The position numbers were made by a program, and so were the translations under genes. Below are positions 8,206-16,946 of a DNA stretch of 64,000 nucleotides, in pieces (position 1 is the first letter of the stretch; every line of letters starts with the position of its first letter). The stretch spans positions 186,001 through 250,000 of the forward strand of contig NZ_CATMFB010000001.1 in assembly GCF_950066645.1 (NCBI RefSeq). The letters run 5' to 3'. The notes beneath the pieces are model-generated. The model ran no database searches, was not told where the DNA came from, and worked only from the letters and a program-made list of their open reading frames with translations. This DNA comes from an uncultured Thalassolituus sp. GTDB taxonomy: Bacteria; Pseudomonadota; Gammaproteobacteria; Pseudomonadales; Oceanobacteraceae.

Positions 8206-8472
8206 TTAACCGTGCGGTTTCAGCGCCGGATCAAGATTCACGCCGATAAACTTACAGGCAAAAATCGCTTTGCCGTATGTTTCCCAACTCAGCTTCATTT
8301 CGTCACGCAGAGTGTTCATCACCAGATCGTGATCACCGAATACCTGAGTACTCATCGTGTTGGTGACGACGGTCAGTCCGTCGATGGTGTTAAGGCGGTC
8401 GATAAAGCTTTTGATCGCCGGGATATAGTCATCGGCAAGCGGGTATTTGCTGATTTCTACCGAGATTTCCAT
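8206..8472 (-). CDS. YkoF-like thiamin-binding protein
   Basis: The 88-residue cytoplasmic protein starts MEISVEISKYPLADDYIPAI and contains VTNTMSTQVFGDHDLVM, as in single-domain YkoF/MTH1187-type proteins that bind thiamin or its pyrimidine part. The ATG at 8472 was chosen because it opens the ferredoxin-like fold and has an AGAACTT leader; the frame upstream runs through REP-like DNA. It lies between the TonB receptor and the permease behind a TPP riboswitch, so a thiamin-handling role is likely. It is bracketed by two REP-like elements, which may shape its mRNA ends. Confidence 0.75.
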   Translation of the reverse strand: MEISVEISKYPLADDYIPAIKSFIDRLNTIDGLTVVTNTMSTQVFGDHDLVMNTLRDEMKLSWETYGKAIFACKFIGVNLDPALKPHG

Positions 8473-8507
8473 GAAGTTCTCCGGATGAAAGGTAGACGTC
8501 GTTACAG

Positions 8508-8556
8508 GTGCGCGGTGCGCACCTTTAATGCTGGTAGGGTGGGCATTGCCCACCGC
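8508..8556. repeat. REP-like double palindrome, copy 2
   Basis: GTGCGC-GGT-GCGCAC (8508-8522) is followed by GGTGGGC-ATT-GCCCACC (8538-8554). It aligns with copy 1 at 8156-8202, with compensating changes in the second stem. The family resembles the GTAGGGTGGGC palindromes dispersed in many proteobacteria. Confidence 0.7.
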
Positions 8557-8566
8557 TTTGTCAGTG

Positions 8567-10645
8567 TCAGAAGTAGAATTTACCTTCCACACCGTACGTC
8601 AGAGGCTCACCGTACTGGTAGTGACCATACGACGAGTAACCATCGCGAGGGTCGTTACCAAAACCGAAACCACGAACCTCGTAGTCACGATCGGTCAGGT
8701 TGCGACCATACAGGGCGACTTCGTACGCCGGCTGAGCATAAGCAACACGGGCGTGCCAGAGAACGTAGGCTTCCGATTTAAGGTCGTGACTGTCTGAAAA
8801 GTAGTACTCGTCTTTCGCTTCCGTTTCCAGGCGAACAGACAGTGCATCCGTCAGGCCATAGGTCAGTGCGGTTGCTGCACTGTACTGAGGAGCGTGAGCC
8901 TGCTGGCGACCATCCTGAACGAAGACACCGTAGTATTCAGACTCATAGGTGTATTCGCCAATTTCAGTGATCAGATAGCCGTAGCTCAGTGCCCAGTTCA
9001 GGCGCTCTGTGATGTCCCAGTCTGATTCCAGCTCGAAACCGTAGTTTTTACCGTTTTTGGTGTTGCCGATGTAGTCCTTAAACTGAGGCGCCCCATCTTC
9101 CATATAGGTAAACGAGTTCTTGATCTGCTGGTCTTTCCGGTCAATATAGAAGGCGGCGATACGGGTTTTCAGCGAGTTTTCCAGCATGGATGATTTGAGG
9201 CCCACTTCGATGCTGTGATTGATTTCTGCATCAAAAGTGCGCAAAGCAGAGTCCAGTGCAGGCTCACTGTTTACTCCCCCGGCTTTATAGCCACGGGCGA
9301 GAGACAGGTAGGCCAGGTGGTCGTAGGTGATCAGTGCTTCAGCAGTAAGCTTGGCAGCCACCAAGGTTTCGTCTGTCTTATCATCCAGACCGTTACTATC
9401 GCTGAACTCATTGGTCCAGTTCTCAACGCGGGTCCCGGCGATAAACCGGAGCATCTCGCCAAGGTTCAGAGATAATTCGCCGTACGCTGCAAATGACGCA
9501 GCATCAAGTTCGCTTTGGTATTGTGCTTTGCCCGTTTTGTTACGTGTCAGATCTTCACTACGCTGCATGGCGTACAGGCCAACGACCCAGTCAGTGCTGT
9601 TGCCGAACAATCGACCGTCGGTGCCTGACAGCAGGCGGATGTCTGCGGTGTTACGCTCGTATTCACGCAGGTACTGGTCGAAAACGCTGTACTCCCAACC
9701 CGGTGCTATTCCAACGTAAGACCAGTCTTCATCGTAGCTGTATTCAATGTCTGAGCGACTGCTGGTGATCTCGCTCTGCAGTACCGCTGCGCTGTTGAGC
9801 TGAGTATCCAGAGACAGAGCAAGCGCATGGGTTTCCTGAGCGTCAGTACCCGGATCGTCAGACAGCGTCTCCCGCGTGTTATCCAGACTGAACGCATCGT
9901 AGCCGTTGTCGATATCGGCGTAGAGGTAAGTCAGGCCGATGTCTGTGTCGTCACTGACCTGAAACGCCAGCTTACCGCGGGCGACGATTTCGTCGATGTT
10001 GTTGGTGTCATCGCGGTCCAGGAAGGTGTTATCGATATAACCGTCTGACTGATATCCGTGAACGGCAATCCGGCCTTGTGCTGTATCGCTGAGGCTACCT
10101 GACACTGCCCCACCCAGGCCGTAGCTGTCATAGTTACCGGCGCGCGCTGACAGATAGCCTTCGGTTTCTTTGGTTGGATTATTCGAACGGATATTGATCA
10201 TACCGGCCAGTGCATTGGCACCGAAACGTGTCCCTTGCGGGCCACGGAGAACTTCCACCTGTTTGATGTCGAAGAGTGTGGCAGCGCCGCCCAGACCCGT
10301 CATATCGATGCCATCAATAACGAGACCGACGGAAGGGTTGACCGGATCGATAAACTGACTGCGCTCACCAATGCCGCGAATCTGATAAAAACGACCGCGT
10401 GAGGCACCCGATGAGTAATTCACATTCGGCGCGAAGCTCAGTACCTGTTCGAGGTGTTCGGCGCTGCGGGCGCTGATGTCATCGCTGCCGACAACGGTGA
10501 CGGCCTCGGGGATCTGCTGTACGTCAGTCTGGCGGAAATCGGCCTCTACCGTCACGGGAGTCAGTGCCACCTCATCAGCATGGCTGAGGGTGCTGGCAGC
10601 GAAAACAGCCAGCGCGAGCGGCGAGCGGAGCAGTCTTGATGTCAT
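8567..10645 (-). CDS. TonB-dependent outer-membrane receptor, probably for thiamin
   Basis: The 692-residue protein has a signal peptide (to LSHA/DE), a TonB-box-like LTPVTVEA, a plug domain with VEVLRGPQGTRFGANALAGMINI, and a 22-strand barrel ending in an aromatic terminus (YGVEGKFYF). The plug and barrel are complete, and the ATG at 10645 has an AGGAAG site. It is the first gene behind the TPP riboswitch and precedes the other thiamin genes, so thiamin or a thiamin phosphate is the likely cargo. The substrate is inferred from the riboswitch, since such receptors look alike. Confidence 0.9.
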   Translation of the reverse strand: MTSRLLRSPLALAVFAASTLSHADEVALTPVTVEADFRQTDVQQIPEAVTVVGSDDISARSAEHLEQVLSFAPNVNYSSGASRGRFYQIRGIGERSQFIDPVNPSVGLVIDGIDMTGLGGAATLFDIKQVEVLRGPQGTRFGANALAGMINIRSNNPTKETEGYLSARAGNYDSYGLGGAVSGSLSDTAQGRIAVHGYQSDGYIDNTFLDRDDTNNIDEIVARGKLAFQVSDDTDIGLTYLYADIDNGYDAFSLDNTRETLSDDPGTDAQETHALALSLDTQLNSAAVLQSEITSSRSDIEYSYDEDWSYVGIAPGWEYSVFDQYLREYERNTADIRLLSGTDGRLFGNSTDWVVGLYAMQRSEDLTRNKTGKAQYQSELDAASFAAYGELSLNLGEMLRFIAGTRVENWTNEFSDSNGLDDKTDETLVAAKLTAEALITYDHLAYLSLARGYKAGGVNSEPALDSALRTFDAEINHSIEVGLKSSMLENSLKTRIAAFYIDRKDQQIKNSFTYMEDGAPQFKDYIGNTKNGKNYGFELESDWDITERLNWALSYGYLITEIGEYTYESEYYGVFVQDGRQQAHAPQYSAATALTYGLTDALSVRLETEAKDEYYFSDSHDLKSEAYVLWHARVAYAQPAYEVALYGRNLTDRDYEVRGFGFGNDPRDGYSSYGHYQYGEPLTYGVEGKFYF

Positions 10646-10749
10646 GGGTCTTCCTGTAAACCTTAAAACTGGTGGTTAACAAAGACCCGGCGTATGCGTA
10701 GGTGTGCTGAGCACTACATCCGAATTGTCATGCAGAGGTCACAGGCCCC

Positions 10750-10852
10750 TGCTATCCCATTCCTACGCCGGTACTAACCGGATCAGGTTCCGGGGTTTAA
10801 GCTCTGAGGCTAATCTCAGGCTGCTCGGCGGCAACCTCCCCCTGGGTAGGGG
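10750..10852 (-). promoter_or_regulatory. TPP riboswitch (THI element)
   Basis: Read on the minus strand, the leader has the conserved parts of the TPP aptamer in order: a GGGG-rich 5' arm, CCTGAGA, then GGAACCTGATCCGGTTA and GTACCGGCGTAGGAA. The CTACCC and GGGATAG ends can close stem P1. The element lies about 105 bases before the TonB receptor ATG. Thiamin pyrophosphate binding would lower expression of the whole leftward unit. I saw no clear terminator between aptamer and ATG, so translational control is possible. Confidence 0.93.
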
Positions 10853-10903
10853 CATGATACCCATGTCTGAGGGTGTCATCACGTTTTTTTACACTGACCG
10901 GCA

Positions 10904-10932
10904 ATTGAATTCAGGGAGAAAAACCCCCACTT
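10904..10932 (+). promoter_or_regulatory. sigma-32-like heat-shock promoter of htpX
   Basis: TTGAA (10905-10909), then about 14-15 bases, then CCCCACTT (10925-10932) fits the sigma-32 consensus CTTGAAA / CCCCATNT. It lies about 45 bases before the htpX ATG. htpX is sigma-32 controlled in E. coli, which supports the call. Confidence 0.6.
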
Positions 10933-10975
10933 CAGGCATCATAGGTAACAGAGTTTAATAACGGAGAGCACAGAG

Positions 10976-11863
10976 ATGCTTCGCATATTTTTGTTTTTGG
11001 CAACCAACTTAGCTGTGATCGCAGTCGCCAGCATAACGCTGAGCCTTCTGGGTGTGGATAGCTATTTTCAACAGAACGGTTCGGGTCTCGACCTGAAATC
11101 GCTGATGATTTTCTGTCTGGTGTTCGGCATGGCCGGCTCTCTGGTGTCGTTGTTCATTTCTAAGTGGATGGCGAAGAAAGGTATGCGCGTCCAGATCATT
11201 GATCAGCCGCATAACTCCGGCGAGCAGTGGTTGGTCAGCACAGTAAAAGAACTGGCCGATAAAGCGGGCATAGGTATGCCTGAGGTTGGTATCTTCCAGT
11301 CTGACGCGCCGAACGCGTTTGCGACTGGCTGGAATAAGAATGATGCGCTGGTGGCTGTGTCTACGGGACTGCTGCAGCGTATGAGCAAAGAAGAAGTGAA
11401 AGCGGTACTCGGTCACGAGATAGGCCACGTGGCCAATGGTGACATGGTGACGCTGGCTCTCATTCAGGGGGTTGTGAACGCGTTTGTTATGTTCTTTGCC
11501 CGTATCATCGGTAACTTCGTGGATAAGGCGATTCTTAAGAACGAAAACGGCCCGGGGATTGGCTTCTTTGTGGCGACCATAGTGTCGGAGATTATTCTGG
11601 GTATTCTGGCATCGACCATTGTCGCCTGGTTCAGCCGTCGTCGTGAGTATCGCGCCGATCAGGCCGGTGCCGAACTGGTCAGTCCGGCGGCGATGGCGTC
11701 TGCCCTGATGCGTCTGAAAGAAACCTACGAGCAGCCAAGCGAGCTGCAGGGTGAGTTAGTCGCCTTTGGTATCCGCGGTGAAGGTAAGTTTTCGGCCTTG
11801 TTTGCCACTCACCCTCCGCTGGATGACCGGATCCGTGCGCTGCAGGAGCGCTACGGCAAGTAA
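10976..11863 (+). CDS. htpX: membrane zinc protease HtpX
   Basis: The 295-residue inner-membrane M48 peptidase helps remove damaged membrane proteins. Two N-terminal transmembrane segments are followed by the zinc site HEIGH near residue 145, two further hydrophobic segments, and the third-ligand region [12 protein letters not shown] near residue 223. The C-terminal [15 protein letters not shown] is typical of the family. Length and order match E. coli HtpX (293). It is monocistronic, between a sigma-32-like promoter and a bidirectional terminator. Confidence 0.96.
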   Translation: MLRIFLFLATNLAVIAVASITLSLLGVDSYFQQNGSGLDLKSLMIFCLVFGMAGSLVSLFISKWMAKKGMRVQIIDQPHNSGEQWLVSTVKELADKAGIGMPEVGIFQSDAPNAFATGWNKNDALVAVSTGLLQRMSKEEVKAVLGHEIGHVANGDMVTLALIQGVVNAFVMFFARIIGNFVDKAILKNENGPGIGFFVATIVSEIILGILASTIVAWFSRRREYRADQAGAELVSPAAMASALMRLKETYEQPSELQGELVAFGIRGEGKFSALFATHPPLDDRIRALQERYGK

Positions 11864-11864
11864 G

Positions 11865-11896
11865 AAAAAAGAGCCCGCATCCGCGGGCTTTTTTTA
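11865..11896. terminator. bidirectional intrinsic terminator
   Basis: AGCCCGC-ATCC-GCGGGCT (11872-11887) is flanked by an A-run before it and a T-run after it, so it can stop htpX rightwards and the acyltransferase gene leftwards. The minus-strand stop codon lies at 11894-11896. Confidence 0.9.
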
Positions 11897-12901
11897 TGCC
11901 TTAGCCCGGGTGGCTCCGGCGCTGGTCAGTTGGCCGGTCTCCCGCAGCACTTCGTTTTTCCAGGCGTCGGCCAGTGACTGCACCATCGCCTGATCGCGGC
12001 AGATGGTTGGGTGCAGTTTCAGTGTCAGGGCGATCGCGCCGTACCACTCGATCATACTGCTCGACACAGGATAATTCGCCGTCCCCGGGGCAGCGCCGAC
12101 AAGATAGCGGCCATCGTCCGGATTGGGTGGGTTGTTCTCGTGAGGCAGCGGCCAGCTTCCGAGGTTGCTGCAGTTTCCAGCGTAGAAATGTTTACCGCTG
12201 GTCATTCGATACACGAGTGCGGTACCGGTTTCTCCGAGATATCTCGACAGGCAGGCCTGCTTCCACATGGCCCAGTGTTCCCTGGCCTTCATTCGCTGAC
12301 GCATCTGATCCTGCCACTCGTTCGCGGTTGTGGCGGGTGTTACGCGGATATTGACACCGGATACCTGATTGAAGCTTTCAGTCTGAATACCGGTGGCGCC
12401 GCGGACATTCACGGGGAAGAACCAGTAGAAAGGTTGATCGCCACTGACCAGCTCCCGCGCAACCACACGGCTGAGTGCAGCAAAAATCAGATTGCCATAG
12501 CTGACGCGGATCTCTTTGCAGTGTGCTTTTACCTGATCAGATTCGTCTTTTGACAGGGTAGTAACCTCAGGCCTGAACAGCGTGCCGTCTGGGTGGGTGT
12601 ACTTATGGCGCCAGTGGACGATTTTTTCGGATTCTTCCGTCGGATACTCCGCCTTTGCTGCCCGGATGCTCTTCCAATCGGGTACTTCTGTTTCATTGCA
12701 GACGGGGAGAGGCGTCGATGGGTAGCCAAGCTTACGCATTTCTATGGCCAGCCCCGCGAGGCCGTCGGCATCTGCATGACGCCAGGACTTCCAGTCGATG
12801 GTGCGGGTTTCAGGGTAATACCAACCCCAGTAAATGGTATCGCTGATACCGTAACGACGGCGCGCATTGAACCACATGGCAATGTAATCTTTTTCAGCCA
12901 C
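11894..12901 (-). CDS. condensation/CAT-fold acyltransferase-like protein (paralogue 1)
   Basis: The 335-residue product has RHADADGLAG near residue 45, which fits the HxxxDG catalytic motif of the condensation-domain, WS/DGAT and CAT superfamily. Later come FPVNVRGATG, a FNQVSG segment and NCSNLGSWPLP, corresponding to conserved turns of that fold. I chose the GTG at 12901 because GGAGCACC before it aligns with the leader of the next paralogue and the proteins then start identically (VAEKDYIAMW / MAEKDYIAMW). An ATG 25 codons upstream is an alternative. There is no signal peptide. The acyl donor and acceptor are unknown; a standalone O- or N-acyltransferase is inferred. Confidence 0.65.
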   Translation of the reverse strand: MAEKDYIAMWFNARRRYGISDTIYWGWYYPETRTIDWKSWRHADADGLAGLAIEMRKLGYPSTPLPVCNETEVPDWKSIRAAKAEYPTEESEKIVHWRHKYTHPDGTLFRPEVTTLSKDESDQVKAHCKEIRVSYGNLIFAALSRVVARELVSGDQPFYWFFPVNVRGATGIQTESFNQVSGVNIRVTPATTANEWQDQMRQRMKAREHWAMWKQACLSRYLGETGTALVYRMTSGKHFYAGNCSNLGSWPLPHENNPPNPDDGRYLVGAAPGTANYPVSSSMIEWYGAIALTLKLHPTICRDQAMVQSLADAWKNEVLRETGQLTSAGATRAKA

Positions 12902-13042
12902 CGGGGTGCTCCAGAAAGAGGGAAGTAATGTGTTAAGCGTAGGAGCAGCCCGCAGAGCGGTGCAGGAAAAAGTCACTAAAGGCGTGAAAGTGCGGAGGCT
13001 GATTGGCCCGAGTTGAACGCTCAGACCAATCAGACAGGAGGA

Positions 13043-14017
13043 TCAGCGGATATAACCCATTAATGCTTCGTACCAGGCGTCTGCAAGCTCTGCGATCAGC
13101 TCCTGGCTATCACAAACGTAGGGGTGCATTTTGAAGGTCAGAGTTAACTGCCCATACCATTCCAGGGTTGTGCCTGAAATTGGGTAGTTGGCCGTGCCGG
13201 GAGCTACTGCCGCCAGAACCCTGTGATCAGGGCGGGGCGGATTGTCTTGGCCGGGAAGTGGCCATTCACCGAGATTAGAGCAGTTGCCGGCGTAGAACTG
13301 TTTGCCGCTGGTCAGTTTATAGATCAGCGCGACACCCCGCTCACCGACGTACTTACCGATATTTGCGAGCTTCCAGTTTTTCCATTGCTCCTTCGATTTC
13401 AGGCGCAGGCGCATCTGTGCCTGCCAGTCCTGAGGTTCGGAATTCTTATTCACTTCGATGTAGATACCGGAGGCCTGATTAAAAGACTCCGTTTTAATAC
13501 CCGTGGCGCCACGCACATTGACCGGAAAGAACCAGCTGAAGGGCTCACCGCCTTCGATCATACGGGCTGAGACCACTTTACTCATGGTGGCGTACACCAG
13601 ATTTCCGAAGCTGACCTTGTTCTCTTTGCACCAGGCTTTGAGCTTCTGGGTATCTTCTTCAGAGAAGCTGCGAACTTCGGGCATAAAAGTGTCGTTGGGG
13701 GAGTAGACGCAGGGGTAGGTCTGTTTCCACTTTACCTGATTCGCGGCTGGTGGCTGGCCGAACTCTTTCTGAGCTTTGCGTATTTCGCGCCAGCTTGGGA
13801 CGGATGTCTCGTTACAGACGGGAAGTGGATAGCAGGGGTAGCCCATCGGACGAAGAATGTTGGTGAATCCAATCATGCCGTCCGCATCGGCGTGTTGCCA
13901 TGTCTTCCAGTCGATGTCTTTGGTGGCGGGGTCATACCAACCCCAATAAACGGTATCACTGATGCCGTAAGGCTTACGGACATTGAACCACATGGCAATG
14001 TAATCTTTCTCTGCCAT
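13043..14017 (-). CDS. condensation/CAT-fold acyltransferase-like protein (paralogue 2)
   Basis: The 324-residue product is closely similar to the previous gene over its whole length, with QHADADGMIG (HxxxDG), FPVNVRGATGIKTESFNQASG and NCSNLGEWPLP. The ATG at 14017 has an AGGAG site in its leader. Both copies lie on the minus strand 141 bases apart, so they arose by tandem duplication and divergence. In classical members the motif is HHxxxDG; here the first His is Gln or Arg, while the catalytic second His and the Asp-Gly remain. It looks active, with unknown substrates. No carrier-protein or NRPS gene lies nearby. Confidence 0.65.
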   Translation of the reverse strand: MAEKDYIAMWFNVRKPYGISDTVYWGWYDPATKDIDWKTWQHADADGMIGFTNILRPMGYPCYPLPVCNETSVPSWREIRKAQKEFGQPPAANQVKWKQTYPCVYSPNDTFMPEVRSFSEEDTQKLKAWCKENKVSFGNLVYATMSKVVSARMIEGGEPFSWFFPVNVRGATGIKTESFNQASGIYIEVNKNSEPQDWQAQMRLRLKSKEQWKNWKLANIGKYVGERGVALIYKLTSGKQFYAGNCSNLGEWPLPGQDNPPRPDHRVLAAVAPGTANYPISGTTLEWYGQLTLTFKMHPYVCDSQELIAELADAWYEALMGYIR

Positions 14018-14222
14018 TGGGTGCTCCTGTTAATCATTATCGTTATGCGAAGCAGTAGCGGTATGGCGACCGACTACGAAAATAGTTGTATATGGTAACA
14101 GCCTGACCAGGTGCTGGCATCCTTTGATTTATCGCACTGCTGCAGGCAAAGTGATAACGGCCCGTAGTGACTCAGCTTTCCGTCGGGCGTCTATACTGTG
14201 ACTGGGTTGTAATTAACTGGAT

Positions 14223-16937
14223 ATGTCATTGCACAGGATCTTAATAGTCCCCGGCGTTGCTCTACTGTACTTCGTGGGGGCAATGTTGGGTCATCTGCTG
14301 GCGATACCGCCGAATTTTGCCGCACCTGTGTGGCCCGCGGCAGGATTCGCTCTGGCAGCGATTATGCTGATTCCGGGAATACTGCCAGTGATAGGCATTT
14401 TTCTCGGTGCGGTGGCAGCGAATTCGATCAATCTGGCTTATGAAGCCTTCCCTTCCTTCGACGCTCTTGCTCCCGGACTATTTATCAGTCTTGGCTCTAC
14501 CGTTCAGGCGGTGATTCAGGGAATGGTGTACCGCCGTTTCATCGGTGAAGACAGTCGTTGGGGCGATCCCGGTGTGCTGGTGCGCTTTACACTGATGATT
14601 GCCATTGCCTGCAGCACAGTGGCTGCAACGGTCGGGGTGATCACCCTTTACAGTGCAGGCGTGGTGACGGATACCTATGTGGCCTTCACCTGGGTGACCT
14701 GGTTGATTGGTGATGCAGTGGGGGTGCTGCTGGTGGCCCCCGTAGCGAATGTTGTCTTCAGCAACCCCGACTTTAAACGACGCCAGAAGATCCGCTCTCT
14801 GATCCCCTTTGCCGCAATTCTGGCCATGGTGTATCTGTTGTTCCTCAAGTCACTGGGGGATGCTGAAGAAAAACGCTACCAGACGCTGCAGGCGGAAGCA
14901 GATCACCTCGCCAATACGATCCAAACGCGTCTTGAGATATCCGAAAATAAGCTGTCGGCGTACGCGGCCCTGTTTGTTGCCAGTGATTATGTGTCACGGG
15001 AAGAATTTAATCATTTTTCCGATCTGATCATGAAAGAAGACAGCGTATTTCATGGCATCGGCTGGACTGAGGCGGTAGACCACGCAGGCCGTCTTAAGTG
15101 GGAAGAGTATTTCCGTACCCATGGTTTCCCTGACTATGTTTTCACTGAGTTCGCTGAGGACGGTTCATTGCAGCCCGCTGCTGAGCGGGACCTCTATTAC
15201 CCTGTGCTTTATATCTACCCCTTTGAGTTAAATAAGCGGGCGTTCGGTCTGAACCTGGCTGCCAATGAAGCACGCAGGACTGCTCTGGTGAATGCCGCAA
15301 AACTGGGCAAGCCCGTTGCAACAGCGCCGATTGTACTGGCTCAGGAAACGCAGCAGCAGAAGGCCATCATCGTCTACAAACCCGTGTTCAATCCGGTAGA
15401 TAAATCCCTCGTGGGCTATGCCAGTGGGGTGATGCGTCTTGAAGGCATTCTTGGGGACAGTTTTGAACGGGCCCGTCAGGCGAACTTAAGCTTCAACCTG
15501 ACTGATATTACCGATGGCGGTAAGCGTCTGTATGAGGCCGAGAGTCGCAATCAGAATCACCTGGTTGATTTTGTTTACTACCGCGACTTTGGTACCCGCA
15601 ATTACGAGATCGAGATTTTTCCTTCGGCAGATTACACCTACGAGGCTGACGACTGGTCGAGTTACGTCATTCTCACCGGGGGCTTTATCATCGCGGCGTT
15701 GTTCCTGGCTTTTACTATGACGACAGCGGGCACCATTGAGTCCATCAGTCTGAAGGTACGCGAGAAGACGAGCGAGCTTGAAATTGCCGCCCAGCAGGCC
15801 AACGCCGCCAGCCTGGCGAAATCTTCGTTTCTTGCCAACATCAGTCATGAACTCAGAACACCCATGAACGCCATCATCGGCTTCCTGCATCTGGTGCTGA
15901 GAACCCCCCTGACCCCGGAACAGAAGCGGTATCTGAAAAATGCTCAGCTGGCGTCGGATACCTTGCTGGCACTGATTAATCAGACGCTGGACTATGCCAA
16001 GATCGAGGCCGGGAAAATGGAGCTCGAAGTGTCGGTCGTGGATATCCGTCTGATTGCTGAGAAAATGCAGGCACTGTTCGGACAGGTCGCTCAGGATAAG
16101 CGACTTGATTTCAGTATTGATATACAGGAGTCCGTTCCTGAGCAGCTGGAGGGCGACTATCTGCGTACGGAGCAGATCGTACTCAATCTGCTCAGCAATG
16201 CCTTCCGCTTTACTTCTGTCGGTAGTGTCAGTCTCAGTTTTGCTTATATGGCGGCAACTCACACCCTGCAGATCCGGGTGCGTGATACCGGTATCGGGAT
16301 TCCGAAAGAAAAGCTGGATCATATTTTTACCGCGTTCGGGCAGGTAGACGTCACCACCAGTCGCGAATACGGTGGTACAGGGCTGGGGCTGAGCATCTGT
16401 AAGCGAATCGCCTCTCTGATGGACGGTGACATTCTTGTCCGCAGCACAGAAGGTATGGGCAGTGAGTTCTGTGCCAATCTCTCGCTCAAGGAAATCAGCC
16501 AGCCGCTACCGGTGCGTCGTCCGATAGAAAGCATCGGGCTGGAAGAAGAAGACCTTCCGCTCACCGGGTGTCGTATTCTGGTGGTCGAAGACGTAGCCAT
16601 GAATCAGATCATCACCAGAGAACTGCTGGCGGGCTTTGGTGCTGCTTCCGATATCGCTGAAAATGGCCTGGAAGCATTGCATCAGCTGCGCGATGGGATG
16701 GAATACGATGCCGTGCTGATGGACATTCAGATGCCAGTGATGGATGGATATCAGGCCACAAGAAGAATACGGGACGATATCAGTACGTCGTTACCCGTCA
16801 TCGGTATGACCGCGAATGCGATGGATTCGGACATCGAGCAGTGCCTTGCCGCAGGTATGAATGCACACGTGGCCAAGCCTGTTGATCCGCAGCGGCTGCT
16901 GGAGGTTCTGATATCGGTCTGTCGTGTGCGTCAGTAG
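14223..16937 (+). CDS. hybrid sensor histidine kinase: MASE1-CHASE-HisKA-HATPase-REC
   Basis: The 904-residue inner-membrane kinase starts with a MASE1 multi-helix domain (PVWPAAGFALAAIML, about residues 1-200). An extracytoplasmic CHASE domain follows (about 240-415, GIGWTEAV to VYKPVFN), then a further membrane helix, a HisKA domain with SHELRTPMNAIIGF near residue 540, an HATPase with NLLSNAFRFT, DTGIGIP and GTGLGLS, and a receiver with phospho-acceptor Asp in AVLMDIQMPVMDG near residue 834. CHASE domains bind small molecules, but the ligand is unknown. No separate Hpt or output regulator is adjacent. A GTG-started unknown gene follows after nine bases. Confidence 0.93.
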   Translation: MSLHRILIVPGVALLYFVGAMLGHLLAIPPNFAAPVWPAAGFALAAIMLIPGILPVIGIFLGAVAANSINLAYEAFPSFDALAPGLFISLGSTVQAVIQGMVYRRFIGEDSRWGDPGVLVRFTLMIAIACSTVAATVGVITLYSAGVVTDTYVAFTWVTWLIGDAVGVLLVAPVANVVFSNPDFKRRQKIRSLIPFAAILAMVYLLFLKSLGDAEEKRYQTLQAEADHLANTIQTRLEISENKLSAYAALFVASDYVSREEFNHFSDLIMKEDSVFHGIGWTEAVDHAGRLKWEEYFRTHGFPDYVFTEFAEDGSLQPAAERDLYYPVLYIYPFELNKRAFGLNLAANEARRTALVNAAKLGKPVATAPIVLAQETQQQKAIIVYKPVFNPVDKSLVGYASGVMRLEGILGDSFERARQANLSFNLTDITDGGKRLYEAESRNQNHLVDFVYYRDFGTRNYEIEIFPSADYTYEADDWSSYVILTGGFIIAALFLAFTMTTAGTIESISLKVREKTSELEIAAQQANAASLAKSSFLANISHELRTPMNAIIGFLHLVLRTPLTPEQKRYLKNAQLASDTLLALINQTLDYAKIEAGKMELEVSVVDIRLIAEKMQALFGQVAQDKRLDFSIDIQESVPEQLEGDYLRTEQIVLNLLSNAFRFTSVGSVSLSFAYMAATHTLQIRVRDTGIGIPKEKLDHIFTAFGQVDVTTSREYGGTGLGLSICKRIASLMDGDILVRSTEGMGSEFCANLSLKEISQPLPVRRPIESIGLEEEDLPLTGCRILVVEDVAMNQIITRELLAGFGAASDIAENGLEALHQLRDGMEYDAVLMDIQMPVMDGYQATRRIRDDISTSLPVIGMTANAMDSDIEQCLAAGMNAHVAKPVDPQRLLEVLISVCRVRQ

Positions 16938-16946
16938 AGGTGAGTA

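Noticed and set aside
10833-10853. CCCCC...GGGG palindrome resembling the regulon sites
   Set aside because: It lies inside the TPP aptamer and has different spacing, so it is explained by the riboswitch arm.
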